The position numbers and the translations under genes were made by a program. A stretch of DNA of 64,000 nt from the NCBI GenBank assembly GCA_021521415.1, contig JAIQDT010003845.1, forward strand, positions 183,385 to 247,384, written 5' to 3'. Below are positions 33,848 to 46,008 of this stretch, piece by piece. This DNA is from Bidens hawaiensis. Lineage: Eukaryota; Streptophyta; Magnoliopsida; Asterales; Asteraceae. How positions within the stretch are numbered: the stretch's first letter is position 1; each line of letters starts with the position of its first letter. The notes beneath the pieces are model-generated. The model was given only the letters and a program-made list of their open reading frames with translations. It made no database searches and had not been told where the DNA came from.

Positions 33848-34789
33848 TCACTCTTCAACGGTGATAAGCTCAAACTCGATAAGCGACAAGTTATTTTCTT
33901 CCTTAACAGAAAAATCAGCAGGTTCGGTAACTTCAACACGGCCCCATTTGTCAACTGCAAGTCTCATTGACCCTCTGTACATGTCGATTTTCGCATTTCG
34001 CAAAATTACAGTGCTACCCTCCTTCATCGCGTCAACTGAGAATACACATATTTTTGTGAGTTTCATTGCATTCCTAAATATGGAGGTAGTTTTACAGTGT
34101 TTTAAAAGCCAGTTAGTACCAGCCGTTTGAATCGAGACCGGTATTTTTGGGCGGTTTGCTAGAACATCAAGCCAGCGTTTTTTTTTTCTAAAATACCGGT
34201 TTTAAGCCCAAGATATTTTTGATATTTTGCGACCCATATTTTCAAAAGTTTAATTTTAACCTAACGATTAACATTGAAACGAGTAACCTTTTCGATTATT
34301 TTTTTGAAAATCGAGTGCTTTTGTATTATATTTTAATTATAGATTAACTTTTGGATTATATTTTGTTATGGAATCATATACTTTTGGGTTCTTTTTGAAT
34401 TGAAGTTGCGTTTATTTGAAATTACAAGGTTGAAGGTTCAACCGGTTGTACCATTTTTTGGTCCAATCCAATACGAGTTAAAAATCGGATTTAAAACATT
34501 GGTTTTAGAAATCTTTTCAAGTAAATGTAATAATTGATAACCATGTTTTATGGAAAGTGAGTAAGTAAATCATACCTTGATCATTTCTAGCAGTGAAAAC
34601 AACAATTCCAGTTTCATCACCAACCAAACATTCAGCAAGACGCATGTTACGACCTTGAGTTCCGTTGCGACCTCGTGTCGTTATTGCTTTTGAGCTAACC
34701 ACTTTTACAGTTAGGTTAAGACCAAAAGCACCGGGACGAAGCTGGTTGATCTTGACGAAAGCTGCTTGCTGCTTAATTTGTTCAGCCAT
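33848..34789 (-). CDS. OB-fold single-stranded nucleic-acid-binding protein (At4g28440-like)
   Basis: Two coding exons, 34576-34789 and 33848-34035, join in phase 1 across a GT-AG intron; 133 residues, stop at 33848-33850. The start MAEQIKQ at 34789 is the first ATG in the spliced leader. The protein is a single OB fold: KINQLRPGAFGLNLTVKVV, then AECLVGDETGIVVFTARNDQ, KEGSTVILRNAKIDMYRGSM and RLAVDKWGRVEVTEPA. These blocks match the plant family of Arabidopsis At4g28440, related in fold to human SOSS-B/hSSB proteins that bind single-stranded DNA. The sequence is intact and close to family length. Its exact plant role is not settled. A leader exon at about 37802-37866 is inferred, so the transcript spans about 4 kb. 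Confidence 0.9.
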
Positions 34790-35384
34790 TTTCCAACAAA
34801 CCCTAAAATAATATTTTCCAAACAATAACATTAGTTAGAAAAGGAACCAGATTTATACAATCATCGTATCTACACGTTGAATCCAATGATATACTTATGA
34901 AAAACACACTTTTTCAAGGCTCGGTTAGTATACGATATAACACTAACAAGAAGCCCTTTTTAACTCAAACACTAACTTAATATTGTAACAACCTAAAATT
35001 TGATAATTTTGTTGTTTAGACTGTGTAAGACTTTATAAAAAAAGTGTATTTGGCTGCCAAACAAAGATATATGCATTGGCTGAAACTACAAAAAAAAATT
35101 CCACATTCAAAATGTGATATTTTGTATGATCGCAATCATATAAGATTAATGAGTGTTAGATACTATAACAGCCTAAAATTAAGATATTTTCCTTAACTAG
35201 ACACTTAGTTGTGTAAAAGGGTAATAAAGATGATTGGCAACAAAACAAAGAATCATTAATTTAAAGATGTATCGATACGCCTAGAAGTGTTCACAGCTGT
35301 CCGGCTCGGACAGTTTTGGCAAACATTTTGAACCGAATTGCTAATTACGATTTCGGAAAAATGAGTACATATTCATAACGGGGA

Positions 35385-35424
<40 letters not shown>

Positions 35425-36489
35425 GTTAACAGTTAACGGCTAGTTCCAGATTCCAAACCATCAAAACAGAACCGAGAACCACATCCTATTCAAACCGACC
35501 CACTTGTTCAATTTGGGCAGTTCCGCCGGTTTAACGGAATTTAAACACCCCTAGATGCATGCATAAACAACTACAACTAGTTTTTATTTAATTTGAATGT
35601 AGCATTGTGTATGCATGTATACTGATCACCATTAATAAGATCAAAACAGACGACTTATTTCATAAATTAAACTAGCGTGTTTTTCATGATCTGGCTAAAA
35701 ACATATGGCAAATATTCTAGCTTTTATACCTCCATTTCATTATGATAATAATCTGTCTATTAACTGAAGCAGACTGATTTCGGTAATCGGTTTTGGTTAT
35801 GGATAAAAACCGAACCGAAGTTTAGTCACCAGTCTTAAACTACAGCCAGTTTTTCTGTGTATAAATGCATGATGATCATCAATATAACAGACGATATTTT
35901 TATGAATAAAATTACTCGACTTTCTCATGATCCAAATAATCACAGTTGGCAAATTTAGGCGCATATGTACATAACAATCGATCCAATAGAAAATACACAT
36001 ATACATGCATGAAGTTCAAATATAAACTAATTTCCCAATTTTAAAACAATTCAACAGGCACCTTGAATCTTAAGCATTCTTCTAACGTATATACTCAAAT
36101 TACACGAGATCAGAACCCTAATTCAACAAATATCTTTATAACAAACAAAAAAATATTGACTTTTTAATTATATGAATAACAACAATTGGCAAATAAGGTT
36201 ATAAAAATCGGCCCACAATCAAATACACAAATACATGCATGGAGTTAAAATTAAACCTAATTTAACAAGCAGCTTGATTCTAAAGCACTCCTCTAAATTA
36301 TCTAACTGAAATCAAACGAGATCATTTAATAAACAAGCTCAAGCCCGAACTTCACATATTGAGTTTGAGCCATCTCGTGAGCCTACACGAGCTTCTTTAT
36401 ATATACAAGTTTTATATTAATAAAATATAATATAACTAGTTTATATATATCATATTATATATATAAAAATTATAAACACATACACACAC

Positions 36490-36520
<31 letters not shown>

Positions 36521-36560
36521 CTTTATAATTATTATATGTTTTATATATATATATATATAT

Positions 36561-36818
36561 GGAAACTTGGATTTTAATAATCCAAACTATTAACCACCGG
36601 TCAATGATAATCCCAACTAACAATCTGACCAATGACAATCCCAACTTTCAGTTTTGTTATCAATAACAATCTCAGTAACTAACGGAGTAAATAGATTGTC
36701 AGACTGCCATTGTTATTGATAACAAAACTGAAAGTTGGGTCTGCCACCGGTCAGATTGTTAATTGGGATTATTATTGACCAGTGGTTAGTAGTTTGGTTT
36801 ATTAAAACCCAAATTTCC
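36561..36818. mobile_element. Palindromic MITE (foldback type), 258 bp
   Basis: GGAAACTTGGATTTTAATAA at the left matches the reverse complement of the right end TTATTAAAACCCAAATTTCC. The arms continue through AACTATTAACCACCGGTCAA and AACAAAACTGAAAGTTGGG, so nearly the whole element can fold into a hairpin. It is flanked by TA-rich DNA, so the target duplication (perhaps ATATATA) cannot be fixed. Confidence 0.75.
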
Positions 36819-36894
36819 ACATATATAGATAAATAAAATAATTATAAACATATATAATTATATGTAAATAATAATCATAAAGATATATAAATTA

Positions 36895-37400
36895 AATAAT
36901 TAATAAACGAGCTTACCGAAGCCGAGCTTGAGCTTGAGCTTGACAAACTACTCATGAGTCGAGTTCGAGCTCTCTTAATTAATAATGGCTCGGCTCCACC
37001 CTTAGGCATATAATAATAGATCCACAATCAAATACTCAAATACATCCATGGCGTTAAAATTAAACCTAATTTTCCAATTTTAATTCAATTCAACAAGCAG
37101 ATTGAATCTACAACATTCTTCTAACGTATCTAACTCATTAACATAAGATCATTTAATAAACGAGCACGAGCTGGAGCTAGCTCGCAAGCCTACACAAGTA
37201 TTTTATATGTACAAGTTTTATATTAATATAATAGACTAAAATATATATTATAACAATTATATATATATGTAAATCATTGTAAAGATATTTAAATAACATA
37301 ATTAATAAATAATAAACGAGCACGAGCTCGAGCTTTAAAAATGAAAATCTAAACAAGCAGAGATCGAGCGGCTCGGCTGGCTCGGTTCCACCCCTAGGCA
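36895..37400. repeat. GAGCTCG-type repeat fragments in the leader intron
   Basis: Blocks at 36895-37005 and 37155-37395 carry CGAGCTTGAGCTTGAGCTTG, ACGAGCACGAGCTGGAGC and GGCTCGGTTCCACCCCTAGG. CATGCATGGAGTTAAAAT, CCTAATTTTCCAATT and CAACAAGCAGATTGAATC also recur around 36240, 37050 and 37560, so a larger unit of about 500 bp was duplicated in this intron. Confidence 0.65.
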
Positions 37401-37890
37401 TATTATAAAAATATATAAAAGTTACAAAATATATACTCCTATATGTAAATCATTCATTATAATGATATATAAATAAACTAATTAATAAATAATAGACGAA
37501 CCTTGAGCTTGAGCTAAATAATAATCGATCCACAATCAAATACACAATTACATGCATGGAGTTAAAATCAAACCTAATTTTCCAATTATAAAACAATTCA
37601 ACAAGCAGATTGAATCTAAATCATTATTCTAACGTAGCTAACTCAAATTAAACGAGATCGGAACCCTAATTGTATAAATTTCACGATTAATCATCAATTC
37701 CGTACGAATTTGAGCAGATAATTAGATGCATAACCATAACTCGTAGATCAGAATCTGATGAACAAATCGGATAATAAAATAATAATAATAATAATAATTA
37801 CCTGAGTAATTGATTTTCGTTAAGATCGAGAAAAATGGTTGAAGAACAAGAAGATCTGTGTAGGAAGGAACTGAAATTGATGGTTAGGGC

Positions 37891-37900
37891 TTTTATAGCT
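37891..37900 (-). promoter_or_regulatory. TATA box of the OB-fold gene
   Basis: AGCTATAAAA on the minus strand, about 95 bp upstream of the inferred leader donor site, leaves a leader exon of roughly 60 nt. Confidence 0.5.
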
Positions 37901-37904
37901 GACG

Positions 37905-38960
37905 AAAACGAATATGGAGCCCCGATTTGTACCCATGGATATTCAGCTGTTTTTATTATTTATTTATTTTTAAACGACCGGCTAAAACTTTATTAAAATA
38001 AACAGCTATCGTTACAAACAAGACACCAACAACAAACAAAAACAACCACCACCCCCATACATTATACAAAAAATAAGCACAGAGACACGCTTCTCAAACA
38101 CCCGCTATAACATGAAATTAAAGGCACGTCGCTTCTCCCATATATGATACAACACGAAACACCAGTTTGTACTTTATACTTTATGGCAATGTTGTAAAGG
38201 TATGTTTCCAAGGCCGAGTACTCGCTACAAGGTATGTCGCCGAGGCGTGTTTCTTTAATTCCGCCTAGTTACTAAGAATTGATTAAAGGTGGTCAACCTT
38301 AGTTAGAATCGCATCTAGTCAGTAAACTTAGGCCGATTTTGGATTAAAAGAATAAAATATAACTCGTATTTCTTTAATATTAAAGAATAAATATCATTTT
38401 TTTACTTAATGACTAACAATTTTTAAAATAATTTATTATTTAAAAATGTATTTCTCTTATTTATATCGATATTTACCTATTTTGTTATAAATATTAGTAA
38501 ATTTATGATATTCGACATATATATATAATATCCAAAAACTAAGTTTCTTTATATTTACCATGTCCGAGTACTCCCCAAGTACTCCGAGTACACCCAACTC
38601 CTTAGTCAGCCGCCTAGGGTCCACCATGCAACTTTTGCAACCTTGCTTTATGGAGTCCGATACAAAAGATAAGGGAGCATTGTTTCAAGTTTGTTTAAAT
38701 AAATGTAATATTACTGATCACATTTCACTTTGATGGGGTGGTAAGACGGTTAATATGTAAAATAATAAAATAAAATTGAATGTTAAGGGTTCAAACCCAT
38801 GTATGATACAACATTTATTTAGTCGTTCAGAAAAACAAAACACTAGGAGTTTAAATTTCGCTTTTGAATGGAATAATCGAATTCTGTTAAAGTTAATATT
38901 TTCAGATGGTGAACAGAAAAAAGGAAACATTAATACGATATTTAATTCGAGGTGACAAAA
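37905..38960. other. Intergenic, dispersed repeats only
   Basis: A stretch around 38180-38660 with GAGTACTCGC, GCCGAGGCGTG and CGCCTAGGGTCCACC looks like an old dispersed repeat. No gene was recognised. Confidence 0.4.
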
Positions 38961-38964
38961 AGAG

Positions 38965-39240
38965 AAAGAAAGTGATGGCATGATATCCTCCTTGTGGCGT
39001 GTTGGTGTATTTGGAAAGCTCGAAACAATAAGATATTTAATTACAAAGGCGCCTTGATCCATGAAATTATGGAAGAGATCAAGACGCTCGGTTTTCTTTG
39101 TGTGAAAAAAAGAAAAGGTTAAAGTACGGGTCATTACAATGGTCTCCTAGTGTGATGTCTTCTTGTAACTATAATTGGTAGTGTTTGTACTTTGATGTTT
39201 GATACTAGCATGTTGCTAGTTAGATGCATCATAAACGACT
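38965..39240 (+). mobile_element. 3' end fragment of an L1-type LINE
   Basis: The plus strand reads LLVACWCIWKARNNKIFN then EEIKTLGFLCVKKRK, which is the extreme C-terminus of plant LINE ORF2 proteins (after the reverse-transcriptase zinc-binding domain), with stops and no upstream part. 5' truncation is the usual fate of LINE copies. An open frame on the opposite strand is a shadow. Confidence 0.55.
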
Positions 39241-39884
39241 AATATAGAACAAAATATTAAGTGAACAGTTAAGAAACCGTATGAACATATATACCTTTTA
39301 CTTTTAAGTGGGACACACGGTCTTGTTATGTAACTTTTTACTCTAACTTATACATTTACCAAAACTATAAGTATGGTTTGTAACCTATCGATATCAAGAT
39401 GTGTAAAAATGTGTTCCTCTTCAAACAGTTGATGGTCTGAGTCCCATTATTAATTAGATGTAAGAGGTGTTTATGTGTCGGTTAAACCCATTGAAACCGC
39501 CTAAATCAGACATCAAGTTTGTTTCAAGGTCTAACTAAAAAAACTATGGTTGCTAATCTTATATATGTTCTAACTGGATCGGTCGGTGTGGCTTTCAGTT
39601 TGACAAAAATCAGCGATCATTCTCGCTTTTGGTTTAAAGAGTTTTAAAACAAGTTTGGCTAACGGTTTAACCTAAAGTTACTAAAACTAGGCCATGAATA
39701 CCTATGTCACTTGTAGTTAACACATGTTTGTTAAATCATGCGTGCTTATTTTTGTTAAAAACAAGTTAAGTAAGAATAAACGCGAGAGTAACACTACACA
39801 CGACTAAAATCCATGTTTAATACATTTAATGTTCGATACAAGTTTTAGACATTTGTGTTCATCATCGTCTCTTTTCATTCCCTC

Positions 39885-40262
39885 ATATGCAAAAATCCCG
39901 ACTAGGCGCCGATTAATCCCCGATTAATCGCTAGTCCCCACTTCACTGATTAATTTTGGGCTACTCGGCTAATTAATCGGTCAACGGTCAAATCCGGCCA
40001 TAATCGGCGGTTTCCGGCGAGATTCCGACCAAAATCAGCGGTTTCCGACGAGATTCCAGCAAAAACCAGCGGTTTCCAGCGAGAATTCAGCCACTTTTGG
40101 GCCAAAATATATTTGTGTGTATAAAAACTGAAACTTACACATAAAAATGTATGCGTGCATATATAAAATTGAAAAATATACATCATCTTTCGATCTGATT
40201 AATCCCAATTTATCGTTAGTCTCCACCCCACCGCCCGACTACCGATTAGCGATTTTTACAAC
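39885..40262. repeat. Dispersed repeat with internal 27 bp triplication
   Basis: CGGCGGTTTCCGGCGAGATT is repeated three times in variant form at about 40003-40085 (GCGGTTTCC.GCGAGATTCC). It is flanked by GATTAATCCCCGATTAATCG on the left and GATTAATCCCAATTTATCG on the right. No gene. Confidence 0.6.
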
Positions 40263-40694
40263 ACTGCTCATATGTCATAGTCTTCTGATTAAACACGAGA
40301 TGTTACACATAAACGAAAACTAAATGAAATAAAAAGACAGATATCCGAAACTCGGAACATATATTACACATATATAAAATGCATACCAAAAACTTTACAA
40401 CTATGATAAAGTCCAAAACTAAATTAAAAGACTTATAAAGCATAGTTATAGCATACTAGCATAGATATTGTAAAGATATATATGCAGAGTAAGATGACTC
40501 ATTAAAGTAGAGATGGTGTGATGCCAAAGTCAAGATTCCAAAGGTCAAAAGTCCCATTCACAAAATCATAATGTGCTCCCTTAATTGATAGCTTTTTGTT
40601 TGCCAAAGCTTCTCTCACAAATGGATATGTTAATAGGTTCCCCAAAGATACATTCACTGCTTCCTGTTTTTGTTGCACAAACACATAACTTTCG

Positions 40695-41530
40695 GTTAGA
40701 CTCGGCTCGTTTAAATTACACAGAGCTCGAGCTCAAGCTAGGCTCGTTCGAGCTCTATTTTCAAGGCTCGAGCTCGGCTCGTGAGTAGATTTTCAAGCTT
40801 GAGTTCGGCTCGGGCTCGGCTCGTTTACTATTTTAAATTATTTTTTATATAATTATAATATATTTATATATTTTTTCTATTACAGTTTTATGTATAAAAT
40901 AATATATAATGTTTAGTTATTTTTATTTATTTTTCCATAGCATTATATATATTAATTAATAATTATTTAATACATATTTTAAAAATTATATAACTGACAG
41001 GCTCGTTTACGCTCACGAGCCGGCTCGAGCTCGATAAGTGAAGCTCGGGCTCATTTATTAAACGGGCTTACTTTTAGGCTCGGGCTCGGCTCGTTTAAAT
41101 TACACAGTACTCGAGCTCGAGCTCTGCTCTTTTTGAGCTCTATTTCAAGGCTCGAGCTCGTCTCGTGAGTAACTTTTCAAGCTTGATTCCGGCTCGGGCT
41201 CGCTCGTTTACTATTTTCAATTATATTTTATATAATTATAATTATTTTTATAATTTTTTTCTTTTACAATTTTATATGTATAAAATAGTATATAATGTTT
41301 AGTTATTTTTGTTTATTTTTTCATAGCATTATATATATTAATTAATAATTTTTAATATATATTTTAAAAATGATATAAATGATAGGCTCATTTAGGCTCA
41401 CGAGTCGGCTCGAACTTGATAAGTGAAGTTCGGGCTCGGGCTCGTTTATTAAACGGGCTTACTTTTAGGCTCGGGCTCGATCGATATCTTTAGCGAGCCA
41501 ATCTCGAGCAGCTCGGCTCGTTTGCACCCC
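40695..41530. repeat. Dispersed GAGCTCG-type repeat, two tandem copies
   Basis: Each copy (about 40695-41085 and 41086-41530) begins GGCTCGTTTAAATTACACAG, runs through TCAAGGCTCGAGCTCG, an AT-rich core (TATATATTAATTAATAATTT) and AAACGGGCTTACTTTTAGGC. The block closes GGCTCGTTTGCACCCCTA. It lies in the last intron of the carbonic anhydrase gene, next to the final exon. Confidence 0.85.
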
Positions 41531-42772
41531 TACATTCGGTTAAAATCTAAGTCGTTTAGAAAAATGGGTTAATTCAGGATGCATTTAATTAAGAGCGGTT
41601 CGAAAAAAGAAAGTATTTATTGAGGTTAGGAGGTTTAAGTCAGTTAAAGATATGCACCGTTCACAGTTCAGTTTTGACGGTTTGACAATTTAATAACTTT
41701 TGGTTTGTTTAACAAGTCGTAGTTAGCGTTTTGGCCCAAAATTTTATCATCACTTTTAATAGTCGTATATTATTCCGGTTATAGTCTAAAAGATGTTTAT
41801 AAACTCTTTAAATTATAAAAAATGAGGTAATTTAGTATAAACATACCTTCTCACACTTGGTATGCAGATCTGAGTTCTCTAAATCGCTGCAATCGGCTTT
41901 CACCTTGCTCTTAGAGGGCAACCCGATTTTCACCCATTGCTCGATGAAGTCACTAATCATTTAAAATCCGAAACATATTTGTTAACATATAACCGATTTT
42001 AAATAAACAACTATAAGAACTATATATAAATATTTATACATGTTTTCTAAATTATCATAATTTAGACTAATTGCGTAATTGTCTCTCTTTCTATCCCTTA
42101 CTATAAGATTTATGAAGTTCGTATATAAAATTGGTTTTGTAATAAACGTGCCTCGTAGCACAGGTTCGTAGATAGTGATTTAAAGATTTAACGGGAGAGA
42201 GAAAAAAAGAGCGTTATGATGCAAGATAACCGGTTTTAACCAATTTTTTCCAACTAAAATCACTAAAACATTTTGTCAATAGAACACTAATAAAACTCAC
42301 TTAATTATTATTAATGCTATTATTTTTAATACTAACCTAAAGTAATTTATGAAAAATAAAATACAGCAAAGAAAGAAAACTAAAACAGGAGTGGTTTTTC
42401 AGCTTTTTTTTTTTTTTTTTTTTTTTTTTAGTTTATAAATCTTATATTTTATTTATTTCTACTGATGAAACATAGATATTACATCAATATAGCAGGTAGG
42501 CGGGCAACAAGCTGCGCCGCCACCCCTTTTTCAGCTAGTTTTAATTAAATAATATTAAATTTTATTACTAGTAAATGGCATATCAACTAATTTAATTACC
42601 CAGCAGTGGTTCCATCATCAGGGATGTTCATGAGTCCTTTAATTCCACCACAACAACTGTGTCCAATAACTACAATATTCTCCACCTAAAAACACAATAT
42701 TAACATTTATATATGTAACTATATAAAAGTATAAAACAACTAGCAAATATTAAATGACATACATAAAAGATT

Positions 42773-43405
42773 ACTAAATAAGCTAGTTCCATATAAGCTC
42801 TTTTAAATTAAACGAGCCGAGCTCGTGTTTAGTCAGAACTTATCTCATTTACGGTCCTAAAATGATATACATGAAAGATAACTAAATAATACTGGTTCAA
42901 TTAAGCTCTTTTAAATTAAACGAGCCGAACTCATGTTTAGTCAGAACTCAACTCATTTACGGTCCTAAATTGATATACATTAAAGATAACTAAATAACAC
43001 TAGTTCCATATGAGCTCTTTTAAATTAAACGAGCCGAACTCGTTTTTAGTCAGAACTCAACTCATTTACGGTCCTAAAATGCTATACATAAAAGATAACT
43101 AAATAATACTAGTTCAATTTAAGCTCTTTTAAATTAAACGAGCCGAACAAATGTTTAGTCAGAACTCAACACATTTACAGTCCTAAAATGCTATACATAA
43201 AAGCTAACTAAATAAAACTAGTTCAATTTGAGCTCTTTTATATTAAACGAGTCGAACTCATGTTTAGTCAGAAATCAACTCATTTACGGTCCTAAAATGC
43301 TATACATAAAAGATAACTAAATAAAACTAGTTCCATTTGAGCTCTTTTAAATTAAACGAGCCGAACTCATGGTTAGTCAGAACTCAACTCATTTAGAGTC
43401 CTAAA
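42773..43405. repeat. 108-109 bp tandem repeat, six copies
   Basis: TTTTAAATTAAACGAGCCGA recurs at 42801, 42909, 43018, 43127, 43236 and 43345, each followed by TTTAGTCAGAA, CTCATTTACGGTCCTAAAAT and GATAACTAAATAA. It lies in an intron of the carbonic anhydrase gene. The core is a piece of the GAGCTCG-type repeat, which apparently became tandem. Confidence 0.93.
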
Positions 43406-43536
43406 TTTTTATTATTTTTGCTGTTAGAAAAATGAAATGTATTTAACAAATTAGTAATAAAAATTATTCCTCTTTAATAATATTTTAGATATAAGTTGAC
43501 TAATGAAACTATAAAAGGTTTTAAGATTCACTTTTA

Positions 43537-45309
43537 GGCTGAGAGGTGTGGGGGCTTTAATGGGGGCTCCAACCAATAATATTATGACGTGTGGCAGAGA
43601 GAGAAACTGGATAAGGGGGTGTTGGAGCCCCCGTTGGAGTCTCTGGCCCTGGTGTGGAGGGGCTCCAGCAGGGGCTCAACCGAATTTTTTTTTTATTTTT
43701 TTATAAATATATTCAAACAACGTATTATTAAAAAAACTTATAAATTATTAAAAAAACACACATTAATAAAAAAACACATTAATATCTAAAAATAAAATAA
43801 AATTAAAGTACTAAAAAAAACATTCTTCTTATTCTTCGGCTTGGTCTTCTTCGATCAACCTCTTTCGGATACGTTCCTTTTGCTTTTCCATTAGCATTTG
43901 ATCGACCGGATTTAGGTTACTGAAGTCTCTAGTAAGAAAGTCCAAATCTCTCATTCGACTTTTTTCCTTTTTGTCATAAGAGACCACCTCCATGGTTTTG
44001 TTGAATTTATTGAGGGATTCAACAAGATTGGCGATGTTTACGGCTTCCCCCTCAGCCGGTTTTTTCCCCTTGGCGTCCCTTCCCAATGGCCACCTCCTCG
44101 GCGGTGAAGACGTTTCCTCCTCCGCAATGTTTAGGTCGAATCCAACGCGGCAATCCGACCCGGTTGAAGTGCTATACGCTCCAGACGAACTAGTTTTAGT
44201 CCGTTTCGGCCTTACTTCCGCATCAAAGTCCGGCGCAACCAGCTCAACCCACTTGGAACACCTTTTCAACCTCTCCCACAACTTTAAATCGTCCCACGTC
44301 TTCACCATCCCATACCTCCGCAAACACTCCTGCTTCCAATCTTCGACCGTGAAATTGTAAACCGCCAAATCATCACTGCCACTTGGTCTCATACGACCGC
44401 TGTTCCTGTTGAAAAGATTAGTAAACAAGCCGACAAATTTTCTGATTTCGGACCACCGACCCGAAATCATATCGGCGTTCCGCTCTGTACTCCCAACGAG
44501 CATGTAGAACGTCTCCCTAACCTTTGTCCAAAAAATCTTGTTCTTTTGGTAGTCGGCTGCAAAATGACTAAATAAATTAGATTTCCATTTAACTTTTTTA
44601 TTTAACTTTTTTATTAAAAATCATTTTTAAAAACGTTAAAACAATTACCGCAACGCCGATCCTCATAAATGACTATCCAAGCCCGACACAAGGCTTCCTT
44701 CTCATCCGATGACCACGGAGTGGCTTTCCGTTTTGTCCTCGGAGTCGAAGCCGGTCCCGACCCGTCCGTTGCAACTTGTTTTTTCCGGTGGACGCGTCTT
44801 TTTGGTCCCGTAGCTTCACCGTGTGATTCTTGTGTCTCCGGAACAACAAAGTTAGGAGACGGTTGTGTGTTGGATGGTTGAAAGCCGGATGATTCTTGCG
44901 GCTCCGAATAAAACATCGGTTGGTGCGGTGACGACCATAAATCATCGTCAAGATAATCTGAATCAAGGTTTGGGAACCAATTTCCAGCCATTTTTTTTTA
45001 AAAAAGTTGAGAAGATGAATTGATTTTGGGTGAAGGTTTGAAGTTTTGGTATAAAAATGGGTGAAATTGGGTATAATTATATAGGAAAAATATTTTTTTT
45101 TTTGGTTTGTTCGGCTCCCAACGGTCAAAAAACCATCAAAAGTTGTGCAGCCCTCTCTCTTCTCCCGCTAACCGGCTCACGCCTGCATTGTTTTTCGCGT
45201 TAGCGCCCCGTTAGCGCCCCCGCTAGCGCCCTGGTGGTGTGGTGTTAGCGCCTGGGGGCGCGAGCGGAGGGGCTCTAGCGCCCCCGTTGAAGCCCCACAC
45301 CCCTCAGTC
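43537..45309 (-). mobile_element. PIF/Harbinger-like element carrying only ORF1
   Basis: The 3 bp target duplication TTA (43534-43536 and 45310-45312) and inverted ends GGCTGAGAGGTGTGGGGGC and (rc) GACTGAGGGGTGTGGGGCTT identify the class. The 1773 bp element carries one two-exon gene on the minus strand, the Myb-like accessory protein ORF1, but no DDE transposase. It would depend on a transposase supplied elsewhere. It landed in a coding exon of the carbonic anhydrase gene. An internally deleted relative is at 61525. Confidence 0.9.
43829..44991 (-). CDS. Harbinger ORF1: Myb/SANT-like DNA-binding protein with NAM-associated C-terminal domain
   Basis: Exons 44649-44991 and 43829-44556 join in phase 1 across a short GT-AG intron, giving 356 residues and a stop at 43829. 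The start MAGNWFPNLDSDYLDDD is the first ATG. After a low-complexity N-terminus and a basic stretch (KRRVHRKKQ) comes a Myb/SANT-type trihelix (ATPWSSDEKEALCRAWI, about residues 88-160; WSEIRKFVGLF closes it). The NAM-associated part follows (WDDLKLWERLKRC, then a charged C-terminus ending RKRLIEEDQAEE). In Ping/Pong-type elements ORF1 binds DNA and acts together with the transposase. The frame is undamaged, which suggests recent activity. Host proteins annotated as NAM-associated or 'glutathione S-transferase T3-like' are mostly of this origin. Confidence 0.85.
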
Positions 45310-46008
45310 TTAGGTGCAATACTGCATATTCAATGGCTGCTCCAGCTCCAGAGTGCTTTATCTACACAAAGTGATTTTTGACTTTTGATGAGTCAACAAA
45401 GCAATAAGGAATCCAACATCTATTGAACCAAATTAAATATTATTATTCAAAGCATCCACTTGTACTTTCAAATCATTAGATAAAGTCAACTGTTGATATT
45501 TTGCAATTATTATAAATCTCCTACATAGTGATAATTAGAGGTGTGTAAGAAACCGAACAAATATATCTTGAATCAAAAGAACCGAAACAAAAATCACGGT
45601 TTGGTTTTATGTTGTTGTAAAAACTGAACTTATAGTTTGATTTTGGTTTTACATGTAATAAAAACCAAAGAACCGAACCAAATTCAAGATTTTTATTTTT
45701 TTATTTTTATTTTAAGTAATCTACATTAAACCCAAAACCGCACCACGTACACCCGTAATGTTAATGGTGATGCTCACCCGTTTGGATCCATTTTAAGTTT
45801 ACATATATATAAAATATAAAAGTAAACAAAATTTACTCAAATAAGCTCATTTCGTGACGAATGAGCCATGATTGTCATATTTACTTGTAAGAGTTTGAAT
45901 TAATACCGTATCATAAGGAGGAACCATGTTGGCGATGTTTCTAACCACAAAGGCTTCACCGGGTTGAAAATCCAGGATGTGTGATGGGCAAACACTAAAA
46001 ACTGCATT

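Larger units (their letters stand above)
34803..37801 (-). other. Inferred 3.0 kb leader intron of the OB-fold gene
   Basis: The acceptor TTTTAG at 34803-34808 lies 13 nt before the ATG. A good donor, ATTACTCAG/GTAATT, lies at 37801, and a TATAAAA box about 95 bp beyond it. The intron is filled with GAGCTCG-type repeats (36310-36395, 36895-37005, 37155-37395), an (AAT)n run at 35386, a (TA)n run near 36492 and a palindromic MITE. Inference from splice signals only. Confidence 0.5.

Noticed and set aside
38718..39134. 138-codon frame on the minus strand
   Set aside because: It is the reverse of a LINE ORF2 C-terminal fragment that reads sensibly on the plus strand (CWCIWKARNNK).
43992..44360. 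122-codon plus-strand frame
   Set aside because: It is the shadow of Harbinger ORF1 on the minus strand and has no independent support.
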